From assembly GCF_001298265.1 (NCBI RefSeq), contig NZ_LGSZ01000045.1, positions 1-64,000 on the forward strand: DNA of 64,000 nt, in the 5' to 3' direction. The DNA comes from Allobosea vaviloviae. Lineage in GTDB: Bacteria > Pseudomonadota > Alphaproteobacteria > Rhizobiales > Beijerinckiaceae. The position numbers were made by a program, and so were the translations under genes. The notes under the pieces are model-generated. The model did not search any database. It saw nothing but the letters and a program-made list of their open reading frames with translations, and had not been told where the DNA came from. This document shows, in pieces, positions 17,080 through 25,725 of the stretch (position 1 is the first letter of the stretch; every line of letters starts with the position of its first letter).

Positions 17080-18678
17080 ATGAATGGCCCGATGCGCAAG
17101 TGCCGCCCGACACGCAACAGATGGCTGATGGCGGCGCTCGCTGCGGTCGCATTGACCGGGGTGGCGGAGGCGAAGACCCTGAAATGGGGCGCTGCCCGCG
17201 AGATCGCCTCGCTCGACCCCTATTCCTATGGCGACACCTTCACGCTCTCGGTACTGAACCATGTCTATGAGGGGCTGGTGCGCTACACCGGCGATCTCAA
17301 GATCGAGCCGGCGCTGGCGCAGAGCTGGGAGACGGTCTCGCCGACCGTCTGGCGCTTCAAGCTGCGTCAGGGCGTCAAGTTCCACAACGGCAACCAGTTC
17401 ACCGCCGATGACGTCGTAGCCTCGCTGGAGCGCGTGACGCATGCGGATTCGCCGCTGAAGGGCAATCTGCCGGCCTACAAATCCTCAAAGAAGATCGACG
17501 ACTTCACCGTCGAGATCGAGGTCAACGGCCCCTATCCGCTGCTGCTGAACGACCTGACCAACATCTTCGTCTTCGACAAGGAGTGGCTGGTCGCCAACAA
17601 CTCGCTGCTGCCGACCGATTCCGGCAAGGGCGTGAAGGGCTACGCCACCGACAACGCCAACGGCACCGGCCCCTTCATCGTCGAGAGCCGCCGGGCCGAT
17701 TCCAAGACGGTCTATGTCAAAAACCCGAGCTGGTGGGACAAGCCGCAGCACAACATCGACACGATCGAGTTCCTGCCGATCGCCTCCGCCTCGACCCGGG
17801 TCGCTGCGCTGCTTTCGGGGGAGATCGACTTCACCAATGTCGCGCCGCTGCAGGATCTGCCGCGGCTCTCGGCCTCGCCCGACGTCAAGGTGCTGCAGAC
17901 CAACGAGCTGCGCACGGTGATCTTCGCCTTCAATCTCTCCGACAAGCTGTTCGAGAGCGATGTGAAGGATAAAAACCCGCTCAAGGACATCCGCGTCCGC
18001 GAGGCGCTCTACCGCGCCATCGACATCGACGCGGTGCAGAAGCGGGCCATGCGCGGCCTGTCGCGCAATACCGGCGCGCTGATCGCGCCCGCGATACCCG
18101 GCTACGAGCCCTCGCAGGATGTGCGGCTGCCCTTCGATCTCGACGGCGCCAAGAAGCTGCTCACGGCGGCCGGCTATCCCGGCGGCTTCAATTTCCAGAT
18201 GAACTGCCAGAGCGACGGCCTCGTCAACGAGGAGGAGTTCTGCCAGGCGGTCGCGGCGATGTGGTCGCGCGCGGGCTTCAAGCCCAATCTCAGCCTCGCG
18301 CCGCGCAGCCAGCAGACGCCCAAGCGCGTCAAGGGCGAGTTCGACGTGATCTCCTTCGGCTGGGCCAATGAGCCGATGATCGACGCCTATTCGATCCTGA
18401 TCCAGGTGATGCGCTCGAAGAGCGGCTCGGGCGGCGTGTTCAACTGGGGCAATTGGGGCGATCCGCGCATCGACGCGCTGATCGACAAGGCCGGCGTCGA
18501 GCTCGACACGCCCAAGCGCATCGCGATGATGCAGGAGGCGTTGAAGGTCGCCAAGACGGATCACCTGTTCATCCCGATGCACCAGCAGCCGATGGCTTGG
18601 GCAATGCGTTCGACGGTCGCAAACACGGTGCAGGCCTCGGACAACAAGCCGCGGCTGTGGCTGACGACGCTGAAGTGA
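17080..18678 (+). CDS. ABC transporter substrate-binding protein, family 5 (dipeptide/oligopeptide type)
   Basis: 532 residues from the ATG at 17080, after AGGGGAGAG. A signal peptide (residues 1-31, ending GVAEA) precedes mature KTLKWGAAREIASLDPYSYG. YEGLVRYTGDLKIEPALAQSWE is the SBP_bac_5 signature region (cited in part: GDLKIEPALAQSWE). The protein binds its ligand in the periplasm and delivers it to the DppBC-like pair that follows. Ligands of this family include peptides, nickel, opines and glutathione. The two amidohydrolases inside the same operon suggest an amide- or lactam-type ligand. A palindromic repeat separates it from the first permease. Confidence 0.9.
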   Translation: MNGPMRKCRPTRNRWLMAALAAVALTGVAEAKTLKWGAAREIASLDPYSYGDTFTLSVLNHVYEGLVRYTGDLKIEPALAQSWETVSPTVWRFKLRQGVKFHNGNQFTADDVVASLERVTHADSPLKGNLPAYKSSKKIDDFTVEIEVNGPYPLLLNDLTNIFVFDKEWLVANNSLLPTDSGKGVKGYATDNANGTGPFIVESRRADSKTVYVKNPSWWDKPQHNIDTIEFLPIASASTRVAALLSGEIDFTNVAPLQDLPRLSASPDVKVLQTNELRTVIFAFNLSDKLFESDVKDKNPLKDIRVREALYRAIDIDAVQKRAMRGLSRNTGALIAPAIPGYEPSQDVRLPFDLDGAKKLLTAAGYPGGFNFQMNCQSDGLVNEEEFCQAVAAMWSRAGFKPNLSLAPRSQQTPKRVKGEFDVISFGWANEPMIDAYSILIQVMRSKSGSGGVFNWGNWGDPRIDALIDKAGVELDTPKRIAMMQEALKVAKTDHLFIPMHQQPMAWAMRSTVANTVQASDNKPRLWLTTLK

Positions 18679-18684
18679 GTTCAG

Positions 18685-18815
18685 TGTCATTCCGGGGCGC
18701 GCCGCAGGCGCGAACCCGGAACCCATGACCGGGCGAGCGGCCGCAATGACCGCTTGCCCTCGCTGCACCCAGTCGTGGGTTCCGGGTTCTTCGCTGCGCG
18801 AAGCCCGGAATGACA
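18685..18815. repeat. Palindromic intergenic repeat, family A, full copy
   Basis: Same outer ends (TGTCATTCCGGGGC and CCGGAATGACA) and inner arms (GAACCCGGAACCCATGAC and TCGTGGGTTCCGGGTTC) as the copy at 4929-5057. It lies inside the transport operon between the solute-binding gene and the first permease. A hairpin here is a known way to stabilise the upstream binding-protein mRNA. Confidence 0.85.
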
Positions 18816-18849
18816 GGGCGGTTCGCGCGGCTTAGGAGACCCAACGACG

Positions 18850-19842
18850 ATGCCGGCCTTCCTCCTCAAGCGTCTCCTGAACGCGGCCGGCGTGATGCTC
18901 GCGGTGGCGTTCATCGCCTTCCTGATCTTCCGCTTCGTCGGCGATCCCGTCGAGCTGATGCTGAACGAGCAGGCGAGCCAGGCCCAGCGCGACGAACTGC
19001 GTGCCCGGCTCGGCCTCGACAAGGGCTTCGTCCTGCAATTTGCGACCTTCGTCGGCAATGCTCTGCGCGGCGATTTCGGCATTTCCTACCGCAACCAGCA
19101 GGAGGTGTTCACGCTGATCGCGGAACGCTTCCCAGCGACTTTCGAGCTGGTGCTGGTCGCGACCTTCCTGTCGCTCGCCATCGGCATTCCGCTGGGTGTC
19201 TACACCGCAATCCGGCGTGACAGCCTGCTCGCCAAGGCGCTGCAATTCATCTCCGTGCTCGGTGTCTCGCTGCCGAGCTTCGCGCTCGGCATCCTGTTCA
19301 TCCTGGTGTTTTCGGTGACGCTGCAATGGCTGCCGGCCTTCGGGCGCGGCGAGACCGTGCAGCTCGGCTGGTGGAGCACGGGCCTGCTCACGACATCCGG
19401 CCGCAAGGCGCTGATCCTGCCCGGCGTGACGTTGTCGCTGTTCCAGATCACGCTGGTGATGCGGCTGGTGCGGGCCGAGATGATGGAGACGATGCGGACC
19501 GAATTCATCCGCTTCGCTCGCGCACGCGGCCTGACGATGCGCTCCGTCCATTTCCGCCACGCGCTGCGCAACTGCCTGATGCCGGTGATCACCGTCACCG
19601 GCCTGCAGATCGGCAATCTGATCGCCTTCGCGCTGGTGACCGAGACGGTCTTCCAGTGGCCGGGCATGGGGCTGCTCTTCGTCCAGGCCGTGACCTTCGT
19701 CGATATCCCGGTGATGGCGGCCTATCTGATCGTTGTCTCCTTCATCTTCGTCTCGCTGAACACGCTGGTCGACCTGACCTATGCCTGGGTTGATCCGCGC
19801 CTGCGCGAGGATGCGCTTTCGGGAGCCGCGAATGCTCGCTGA
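18850..19842 (+). CDS. ABC transporter permease, DppB-like
   Basis: 330 residues with the typical DppB topology: a first TM helix at residues 9-30, a large periplasmic segment, then five more TM helices. N-terminal LLKRLLNAAGVMLAVAFIAF and the coupling region EFIRFARARGLTMRSVHFRHALRN (EAA-type loop) contact the ATPases. The C-terminal DLTYAWVDPRLR ending is standard. It pairs with the DppC-like protein, whose gene overlaps by 11 bases. Confidence 0.9.
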   Translation: MPAFLLKRLLNAAGVMLAVAFIAFLIFRFVGDPVELMLNEQASQAQRDELRARLGLDKGFVLQFATFVGNALRGDFGISYRNQQEVFTLIAERFPATFELVLVATFLSLAIGIPLGVYTAIRRDSLLAKALQFISVLGVSLPSFALGILFILVFSVTLQWLPAFGRGETVQLGWWSTGLLTTSGRKALILPGVTLSLFQITLVMRLVRAEMMETMRTEFIRFARARGLTMRSVHFRHALRNCLMPVITVTGLQIGNLIAFALVTETVFQWPGMGLLFVQAVTFVDIPVMAAYLIVVSFIFVSLNTLVDLTYAWVDPRLREDALSGAANAR

Positions 19843-20767
19843 GAAGGTTCGCAAACCCTCGTTGACCGCCCGCTTCCTCGACAGCGACATCGGCTGGAGC
19901 TTCCGCAGGACGCCGGCCGCCTGGCTCTCGGCGCTGATGCTGGCGCTGCTGATCCTGACGGCGCTGCTCTGCCCGCTGATCGCGCCGCAGAACCCGCATG
20001 ATCTCGCGCAGATCTTCATCGACAAGGCCGAGATCCCGCCGATCTGGGCCGCCGACGGAGAATGGCCGTTCCTGCTCGGCACCGATCCGCAGGGGCGTGA
20101 TGTGCTGTCGGCCATCCTCTACGGGACGCGGGTCTCGCTGATCATCGGCTTTGCGGCGGTGGTGGTCTCGATGACGCTCGGCGTCACGATCGGGCTCGTC
20201 GCCGGCTACCATGGCGGACGCATCGACAACCTTCTGATGCGGCTGGGCGACACCGTGCTGTCGATCCCGACACTGCTGATGGCGATCCTGGTGTCGGCGA
20301 TCTTCCGGGAATTGCTGCCGCCGAACCTGCGGGAGCCTTTTGCCGCCGTCGTGCTGGTGATGTCGATCTCGCTGACCAACTGGGTGCAATATGCCCGCAC
20401 CGTGCGGGCCTCGACCATGGTCGAGCGGCGCAAGGAGTATGTGCTGGCGGCGCGCATCATCAAGGTGCCGGCGATCCGGATCATGGCGCGCCACATCCTG
20501 CCGAACACGCTGACGCCGGTGATGGTGGCTGCGACGCTCAATCTCGGACTGGCCATCCTGTCGGAGGCGACGTTGTCGTTCCTGGGGGTCGGCATGCCGA
20601 TCACGCAGCCATCGCTCGGCACGCTGATCCGTATCGGCAACCAGTACCTGTTCTCCGGCTCCTGGTGGCTGGTGATGTTCCCGTCGCTGCAGCTTGGGCT
20701 GATCGTGCTGAGCGTGAACCTGCTCGGAGACTGGCTGCGCGACGCGCTGAACCCGAAGCTGCGGTGA
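19832..20767 (+). CDS. ABC transporter permease, DppC-like
   Basis: 311 residues from the ATG at 19832, overlapping the previous gene by 11 bases. LLGTDPQGRDVLSAILYGTRVSLIIG is the family hallmark (cited in part: GTDPQGRDVLS), and RKEYVLAARIIKVPAIRIMARHILPN is the ATPase-coupling loop. Residues 34-55 form the first TM helix. It forms the inner-membrane channel with the DppB-like subunit. An unusually perfect inverted repeat follows 24 bases downstream. Confidence 0.9.
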   Translation: MLAEKVRKPSLTARFLDSDIGWSFRRTPAAWLSALMLALLILTALLCPLIAPQNPHDLAQIFIDKAEIPPIWAADGEWPFLLGTDPQGRDVLSAILYGTRVSLIIGFAAVVVSMTLGVTIGLVAGYHGGRIDNLLMRLGDTVLSIPTLLMAILVSAIFRELLPPNLREPFAAVVLVMSISLTNWVQYARTVRASTMVERRKEYVLAARIIKVPAIRIMARHILPNTLTPVMVAATLNLGLAILSEATLSFLGVGMPITQPSLGTLIRIGNQYLFSGSWWLVMFPSLQLGLIVLSVNLLGDWLRDALNPKLR

Positions 20768-20790
20768 GAGTGATGCGGCCACGCCCTCTG

Positions 20791-20872
20791 CCGTCATTGC
20801 GAGCGAAGCGAAGCAATCCAGGGGACGTAGAGCGTGCGGCCCTGGATTGCTTCGCTTCGCTCGCAATGACGG
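20791..20872. repeat. Palindromic intergenic repeat, family B, perfect 33-bp arms
   Basis: Left arm 20791-20823 (starting CCGTCATTGCGAGCGAAG) and right arm 20840-20872 (ending CTTCGCTCGCAATGACGG) are exact reverse complements over 33 bases with a 16-base loop. This is the GTCATTGCGAGCGAAGCGAAGCAATCC-type element common in rhizobia and relatives (named in part). It lies between the second permease gene and the first amidohydrolase gene. Confidence 0.9.
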
Positions 20873-20923
20873 AGCGGCAAGCCGGACCATGACGAACGAA
20901 GATAACAAGAGGATATGCTTGCA

Positions 20924-22120
20924 ATGACCGCCTCTCTCCTTCTCCGCAATGTCCGTCCCTATGCCGGCCCGGCCGTCGACATGCTGATCGAGAACGGCAG
21001 GATCACGCGCATCGGCGCCGGCATCCAGGCGCCGGCCGGCGTCACGGTCGAGGATGGGCGCGGTGAGATCGTCATCCCCGGCCTGGTCGAGGCGCATGCC
21101 CATCTCGACAAGAGCCTGTGGGGCCTGCCCTGGTACACAAACGAGGTCGGCCCGAAGCTGCTCGACAAGATCGACAACGAGCGCGAGAACAAGAAGCGGC
21201 TGAACATCGACCCGGCGCGCCAGTCGGCGCGGCAATCGATCCAGTCCTCGCTGATGGGCTCGACGCATATCCGCAGCCATGTCGACGTCGATACCGAGCA
21301 TGGGCTCTGGGGCGTCGAGGGCGTGATGGCGACGCGCGAGGGCTATCGCGACATCATCGACATCGAGCTCGTCGCCTTCCCGCAATCGGGGCTGCTGCGC
21401 CGGCCGGGGACGCTGGAGCTGATGGACCAGGCGATGAAGGCCGGATGCGAGGTCGTCGGCGGTCTCGACCCCTGCGCCATCGACCGCGACCCGAAGGGGC
21501 ATCTCGATGCCGTCTTCGCCCTCTGTCAGAGATACGGCAAGCCGCTCGACATCCATCTGCACGAGCCCGGCGAAATGGGCCTGTTCTCGACGGATCTGAT
21601 CGTCGAGCGCACGCGGGCGCTTGGCATGAAGGGCAAGGTCACGATCAGCCATGCGTTCTCGCTCGGCGCCGACCCCGCTCTGGTCGATCCTGTGATCGAG
21701 CAACTTGCCGAACTCGACATCGCGATCATGACGACGGGGCCTGCGAGCCGCCCTGCGCCGCCGGTGAAGAAGCTGCTCGCGGCCGGAGTCCGGGTCTGCT
21801 CGGGCTCGGACGGCATCCGCGACACCTGGGGGCCCTATGGCAATGCCGACATGCTGGAGCGCGCCATGTTCGTCGGCCTGCGCAACAATCTGCGCCGGGA
21901 CGACGAACTCAGGCTGGCGCTCGATGTCTGCACCAGTGAGGGCGCCAGGGTGATGGAGGTCGACGGCTATGGCGTCAGCGAGGGCAGCAACGCCGATCTC
22001 GTGATCCTGCCCGGAGAGACCGTGGCGGAGGCGATCGTCACCCGCTCGCCCAAGCGCCGTGTGCTCAAGCGAGGAAAGGTCGTCGCCCGCGACGGCGTCT
22101 CGATCAGGACCGCGCCGTGA
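20924..22120 (+). CDS. Amidohydrolase family protein (cytosine deaminase-like)
   Basis: About 398 residues. Metal-ligand motif HAHLDK, the distal HISHAFSLG-type block (TISHAFSL), a mid-barrel DIHLHEPGE and SGSDGIRD place it in the cytosine deaminase/N-isopropylammelide hydrolase branch of the amidohydrolase superfamily. An active zinc or iron hydrolase acting on an exocyclic or ring C-N bond is expected. Its place inside a Dpp-type transport operon suggests it processes the imported compound. AAGAGGA lies 10 bases before the ATG at 20924; the ATG at 20915 is only one base from it, so 20924 is preferred. Free cytosine as substrate is possible but not indicated by the neighbours. Confidence 0.85.
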   Translation: MTASLLLRNVRPYAGPAVDMLIENGRITRIGAGIQAPAGVTVEDGRGEIVIPGLVEAHAHLDKSLWGLPWYTNEVGPKLLDKIDNERENKKRLNIDPARQSARQSIQSSLMGSTHIRSHVDVDTEHGLWGVEGVMATREGYRDIIDIELVAFPQSGLLRRPGTLELMDQAMKAGCEVVGGLDPCAIDRDPKGHLDAVFALCQRYGKPLDIHLHEPGEMGLFSTDLIVERTRALGMKGKVTISHAFSLGADPALVDPVIEQLAELDIAIMTTGPASRPAPPVKKLLAAGVRVCSGSDGIRDTWGPYGNADMLERAMFVGLRNNLRRDDELRLALDVCTSEGARVMEVDGYGVSEGSNADLVILPGETVAEAIVTRSPKRRVLKRGKVVARDGVSIRTAP

Positions 22121-23616
22121 CCTTGCGCCCAGCTCCACGTCCAAAGGGTCGCATCCTGCTGACCGCGCGCTGGCTCGTCGGCCACGCGCAAGGGCGGCAT
22201 CGTCTCTACGAGAACGGCGAGATCGTGTTCGAGGATGGTACCGTGATCTTCGTCGGGCATGGCTTCGACGGCGAGGTCGCCCGGCGGATCGACTATGGTC
22301 ATGCGCTGATCGGACCGGGTTTCGTCGATCTCGACGCGCTCTCCGACCTCGACACCACGATCCTCGCCTATGACAACCAGCCGGCCTGGAAGAAGGGCCG
22401 GGTCTGGCCGCGCTCCTATCTCGAGGCTGGTCCCTACGAGATGTATTCGCGCGAGGAACTGGCTTTCCAGAAGAAGCACGCCTTCGCGACGCTGATCCGC
22501 AACGGGATCACGACCGCATTGCCGATCGCCTCGCTGTTCTACCGGGCCTGGGGCGAGACGCCGGAAGAGTTCGAGGATGCGGCGGAGGCCGCTGCGGAGC
22601 TTGGGCTGCGGACCTATCTGGGTCCGGCCTACCGCACCGGCAATCAGCTGGTCGAAGCTGATGGCCGCATCGTCACCCATTATGACGAAGAGCGCGGTCT
22701 GGCCGAACTCGATGGCGCGATCGGCTTCTGCCGGGACTTCGAGGGCGCGGCGGGCGGCTTGATCCGCACCATGCTTGCGCCGGACCGGATCGAAACCTCG
22801 ACGGCTGAACTGCTGCGCCGGACGGCTGCCGCCGTTGCCGATCTCGACGTGCCGGTGCGGCTGCATTGCTGCCAGTCGAAGATCGAATACGACCTGGTTC
22901 TCGCCCAGCACGGGATGAGCCCGCCGGAATGGCTCGATAGCCTCGGCTTCCTGAACGAGCGCTGCCTGCTGCCGCACGGCACCTTCGTCTCGGGCAGCCG
23001 CCAGATCGACCGGCCCGGCCGCGACCTCGAGATCATCCGCGATGCGGGTGCTGCGATCGTGCATTGTCCGCTGGTCTCGGGGCGTCACGGCAATGCGATC
23101 GACCATTTCGGGCGCTATCGCGAGATGGGGCTGAAGATCGGGATGGGCACCGATACGAGCCCGCCCGACATGATCATGAACCTGCAGGTCGGGATGATCC
23201 TGGCGCGCACCATGGCCGGCAGCGCCGGCGCGGTGCGCTCGGAGGACTATTACGACGCCGCAACCGTCGGTGGGGCCGATGCGCTCGGGCGTCCCGACCT
23301 CGGCCGGCTGCAGCCGGGCGCGCGTGCCGACATCAGCGTGTTCGACCTCGACCGGCCGCATCTCGGCCAGGTCATCGACCCGATCCAGACCATGCTGCTC
23401 GCCGGCCATGGCCGCGACTTTTCGACGGTCGTCATCGATGGGCGTTTCGTCATGGAAGAGCGCGTCATTCCCGGCATCGACGAGGCGGCCGATACGAAAC
23501 GCGCGCAGGCGCAGTTCGAGGGCTTGATGGCGCGCTATCCCCAGCGCACCCATGGCCATCCGCCGGCGAGCGAGATCTTCTCGTCGAGCTATCGCGTCGA
23601 AAGGGCGGGGGCATGA
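22117..23616 (+). CDS. Amidohydrolase family protein (TRZ/ATZ-like) with altered metal motif
   Basis: 499 residues from a GTG that overlaps the previous stop by 4 bases. It has the N-terminal beta-sandwich and TIM barrel of ATZ/TRZ-type amidohydrolases and the usual C-terminal return (ADISVFDLDRPHLG). The strand-1 HxH that normally binds metal is replaced: PGFVDLDALSDLD stands where PGFVDxHxH is expected. A histidine in VRLHCCQS, another in LLPHGTFV and the aspartate in GMGTDTSPP remain. The enzyme may bind a single metal differently or be inactive. It is encoded between a permease/amidohydrolase pair and the ATPases, so a role on the imported substrate is likely. Confidence 0.83.
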   Translation: MTLRPAPRPKGRILLTARWLVGHAQGRHRLYENGEIVFEDGTVIFVGHGFDGEVARRIDYGHALIGPGFVDLDALSDLDTTILAYDNQPAWKKGRVWPRSYLEAGPYEMYSREELAFQKKHAFATLIRNGITTALPIASLFYRAWGETPEEFEDAAEAAAELGLRTYLGPAYRTGNQLVEADGRIVTHYDEERGLAELDGAIGFCRDFEGAAGGLIRTMLAPDRIETSTAELLRRTAAAVADLDVPVRLHCCQSKIEYDLVLAQHGMSPPEWLDSLGFLNERCLLPHGTFVSGSRQIDRPGRDLEIIRDAGAAIVHCPLVSGRHGNAIDHFGRYREMGLKIGMGTDTSPPDMIMNLQVGMILARTMAGSAGAVRSEDYYDAATVGGADALGRPDLGRLQPGARADISVFDLDRPHLGQVIDPIQTMLLAGHGRDFSTVVIDGRFVMEERVIPGIDEAADTKRAQAQFEGLMARYPQRTHGHPPASEIFSSSYRVERAGA

Positions 23617-24590
23617 CCGCACCGCTTCTGTCCGTATCGGATCTGCGCATCGTCTTCGACGGCCGCCATGGCCCGCTGACGGCACTCGACGGTGTGTCCT
23701 TCGCGATCGCGCCCGGCGAAATCCTCGGCGTCGTCGGCGAATCCGGCGCCGGCAAGTCGCTGACCGGCACGGCCGTGATCGGCCTGCTCGATCCGCCCGG
23801 CCGGATCAGCGGAGGCGAGATTCGGCTCGACGGACAGCGCATCGACAATCTGCCGCCGGAGGCGATGCGCAAGCTGCGCGGGCGCCGGATCGGGGCGATC
23901 TTCCAGGACCCTCTCACCTCGCTGCACCCGCTGCTGACGGTGGGCGAGCAACTCGTCGAGACGATCACGACGCATCTGCCGGTGTCGGCGAGCGTGGCGC
24001 GGACGCGGGCGCTGTCGCTGCTGCGCGAGGTCGGCATCCCCGCGGCCGAGACGCGGATCGACCAGTATCCGCACCAGTTCTCCGGTGGCATGCGCCAGCG
24101 CGTCGTCATCGCGCTCGCGCTCTGTGCCGAGCCCAAGCTGATCATCGCCGACGAACCGACGACGGCGCTCGACGTCTCGATCCAGGCGCAGATCACGACA
24201 CTGCTGAAGCGTCTCTGCCGCGAGCACGGCACTGCGATCATGCTGGTGACGCACGACATGGGCGTGATCGCCGAGACGGCCGACCGGGTCGCGGTGATGT
24301 ATGCCGGGCGCATCGTCGAGATCGGCCCGGTCGAAGAGGTGACGCGGCGTCCGCGCCATCCCTATACGGCCGGGCTGATGGCCTCGATTCCCAGCGTCCA
24401 TGCCCGCCATGCGCAGCTCAACCAGATCGACGGCGCGATGCCGCGATTGAACGCCATTCCGGACGGTTGCGCCTTCAACCCGCGCTGCGGGCGGGTGCAG
24501 ACATTCTGCCGCGAGAACAAACCCGGTCTGCCTCCCGGCCTGCACGGCGCCGCCTGCCATGTCCCGCTGATGGAGCCGGTGCATGCGTGA
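23613..24590 (+). CDS. ABC transporter ATP-binding protein, DppD-like
   Basis: 325 residues from the ATG at 23613, overlapping the amidohydrolase stop (ATGA). Walker A GESGAGKS, Q-loop FQDPLTSLHP, signature FSGGMRQR, Walker B LIIADEPTTALD and H-loop VTHDMG are all intact. The C-terminal oligopeptide-transport extension includes GCAFNPRCGRVQTFC, a Cys motif that binds an iron-sulfur cluster in some DppD homologues. It dimerises with the DppF-like protein to power the importer. Confidence 0.92.
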   Translation: MTAPLLSVSDLRIVFDGRHGPLTALDGVSFAIAPGEILGVVGESGAGKSLTGTAVIGLLDPPGRISGGEIRLDGQRIDNLPPEAMRKLRGRRIGAIFQDPLTSLHPLLTVGEQLVETITTHLPVSASVARTRALSLLREVGIPAAETRIDQYPHQFSGGMRQRVVIALALCAEPKLIIADEPTTALDVSIQAQITTLLKRLCREHGTAIMLVTHDMGVIAETADRVAVMYAGRIVEIGPVEEVTRRPRHPYTAGLMASIPSVHARHAQLNQIDGAMPRLNAIPDGCAFNPRCGRVQTFCRENKPGLPPGLHGAACHVPLMEPVHA

Positions 24591-25698
24591 ACAGATGGCC
24601 GCTTCCGCTCTCAGCCCTCATCCTGAGGAGCCGCGCAGCGGCGTCTCGAAGGATGCTCCAGGAGATTCCGGAGCCTCGGCGAGCATCCTTCGAGACGCGC
24701 CTGACGGCGCTCCTCAGGATGAGGGCTCGCGAGGCGAAAGCGAGCCGATCCTCACCGTCTCGGCCGCCTCCTGCCGCTTCGATGTTTCGGCTCCCGCCCT
24801 GACCCGGCTGCTGTCGCGCGAGCCGCGGCGCATTCTGCGGGCTGTCGATGAGGTCTCCTTCACGGTCAAGCGCGGCACGACCTTCAGCATCGTCGGCGAG
24901 TCCGGCTGCGGGAAGTCGACGCTGGCGCGGATGGTCGTCGGCCTGCAGAAGCCGACGGAGGGGGCCCTGCGCTTCCTCGATATCCGTCGGGCCGACGGCA
25001 CGGTCGGTCCGCCGCGGGTGCAGATGATCTTCCAGGACCCCTATGCCAGCCTCAACCCGCGCTGGCGCGTCGGCGACATCATCGCCGAGCCGATCCGCGA
25101 ATTGAAGCTTTGTCCCGATGCGGCCTCGACGCAGGCGCGCGTCGGCGACCTGCTCGAAATCGTCGGCCTGTCGCGCAGCGATGCGCAGCGCTATCCGCAT
25201 GCCTTCTCGGGCGGGCAGCGCCAGCGCATCTCGATCGCGCGCGCACTCGCCACCGAAGCCGATTTCCTCGTCTGCGACGAACCGACTTCGGCGCTCGACG
25301 TCTCCGTGCAGGCGCAGGTGCTCAACCTGATGGTAAGGTTGCAGAAGGAACTCGGGCTGACCTATCTCTTCATCAGCCACAATCTCTCGGTCGTCCGGCA
25401 CATGTCGGACCATCTCGCGATCATGTATCTCGGGCGTTTCGTCGAGACGGGCGCGGCGGAGGAGGTCTTCGGCCGGGCGCGCCACCCCTATACGCGGCTG
25501 CTGCTCGACACGATTCCCGATGTCGAGAAGCCCAACCGCAGCCGCCAGCCGATGTCGGGCGAGGTCCCGAGCCCGATCGCGCCGCCACCGGGCTGCAGCT
25601 TCCATCCACGCTGCCCGATCGCGATCGAGCGCTGCCGCGTCGAGCCGCCGGTGCTGCGGCCGATCGAGGGCGAGTTCGTCTCCTGCCATCTCGCCTGA
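24583..25698 (+). CDS. ABC transporter ATP-binding protein, DppF-like, with repeat-derived N-terminus
   Basis: 371 residues; overlaps the DppD-like gene by 8 bases. Walker A GESGCGKS, Q-loop FQDPYASLNP, signature FSGGQRQR, Walker B FLVCDEPTSALD and the C-terminal PGCSFHPRCPIA motif are intact. Conserved sequence starts only near residue 57 (ILTVSAASCRFD). Residues 11-48 (SPHPEEPRSGVSKD... to QDEG) are encoded by a palindromic repeat at 24614-24726 inserted in frame, giving a Ser/Asp/Arg-rich extension absent from usual homologues. Function is probably unaffected, since the insert precedes the ATPase core. An alternative downstream start could bypass it, but no good ATG is seen between it and the core. 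Confidence 0.9.
   Translation: MREQMAASALSPHPEEPRSGVSKDAPGDSGASASILRDAPDGAPQDEGSRGESEPILTVSAASCRFDVSAPALTRLLSREPRRILRAVDEVSFTVKRGTTFSIVGESGCGKSTLARMVVGLQKPTEGALRFLDIRRADGTVGPPRVQMIFQDPYASLNPRWRVGDIIAEPIRELKLCPDAASTQARVGDLLEIVGLSRSDAQRYPHAFSGGQRQRISIARALATEADFLVCDEPTSALDVSVQAQVLNLMVRLQKELGLTYLFISHNLSVVRHMSDHLAIMYLGRFVETGAAEEVFGRARHPYTRLLLDTIPDVEKPNRSRQPMSGEVPSPIAPPPGCSFHPRCPIAIERCRVEPPVLRPIEGEFVSCHLA
24614..24726. repeat. Palindromic repeat, family C, inside a coding region
   Basis: Outer arms GCCCTCATCCTGAGGAGC and GCTCCTCAGGATGAGGGC are exact 18-base reverse complements. Inner arms GCGTCTCGAAGGATGCTC and GAGCATCCTTCGAGACGC are another exact 18-base pair. Elements of this type are usually intergenic. 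Here the whole copy is open in frame with the DppF-like gene and encodes its residues 11-48. Confidence 0.88.
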
Positions 25699-25725
25699 GA
25701 CGGGGCACGCGTATCGGCTGAGGCC

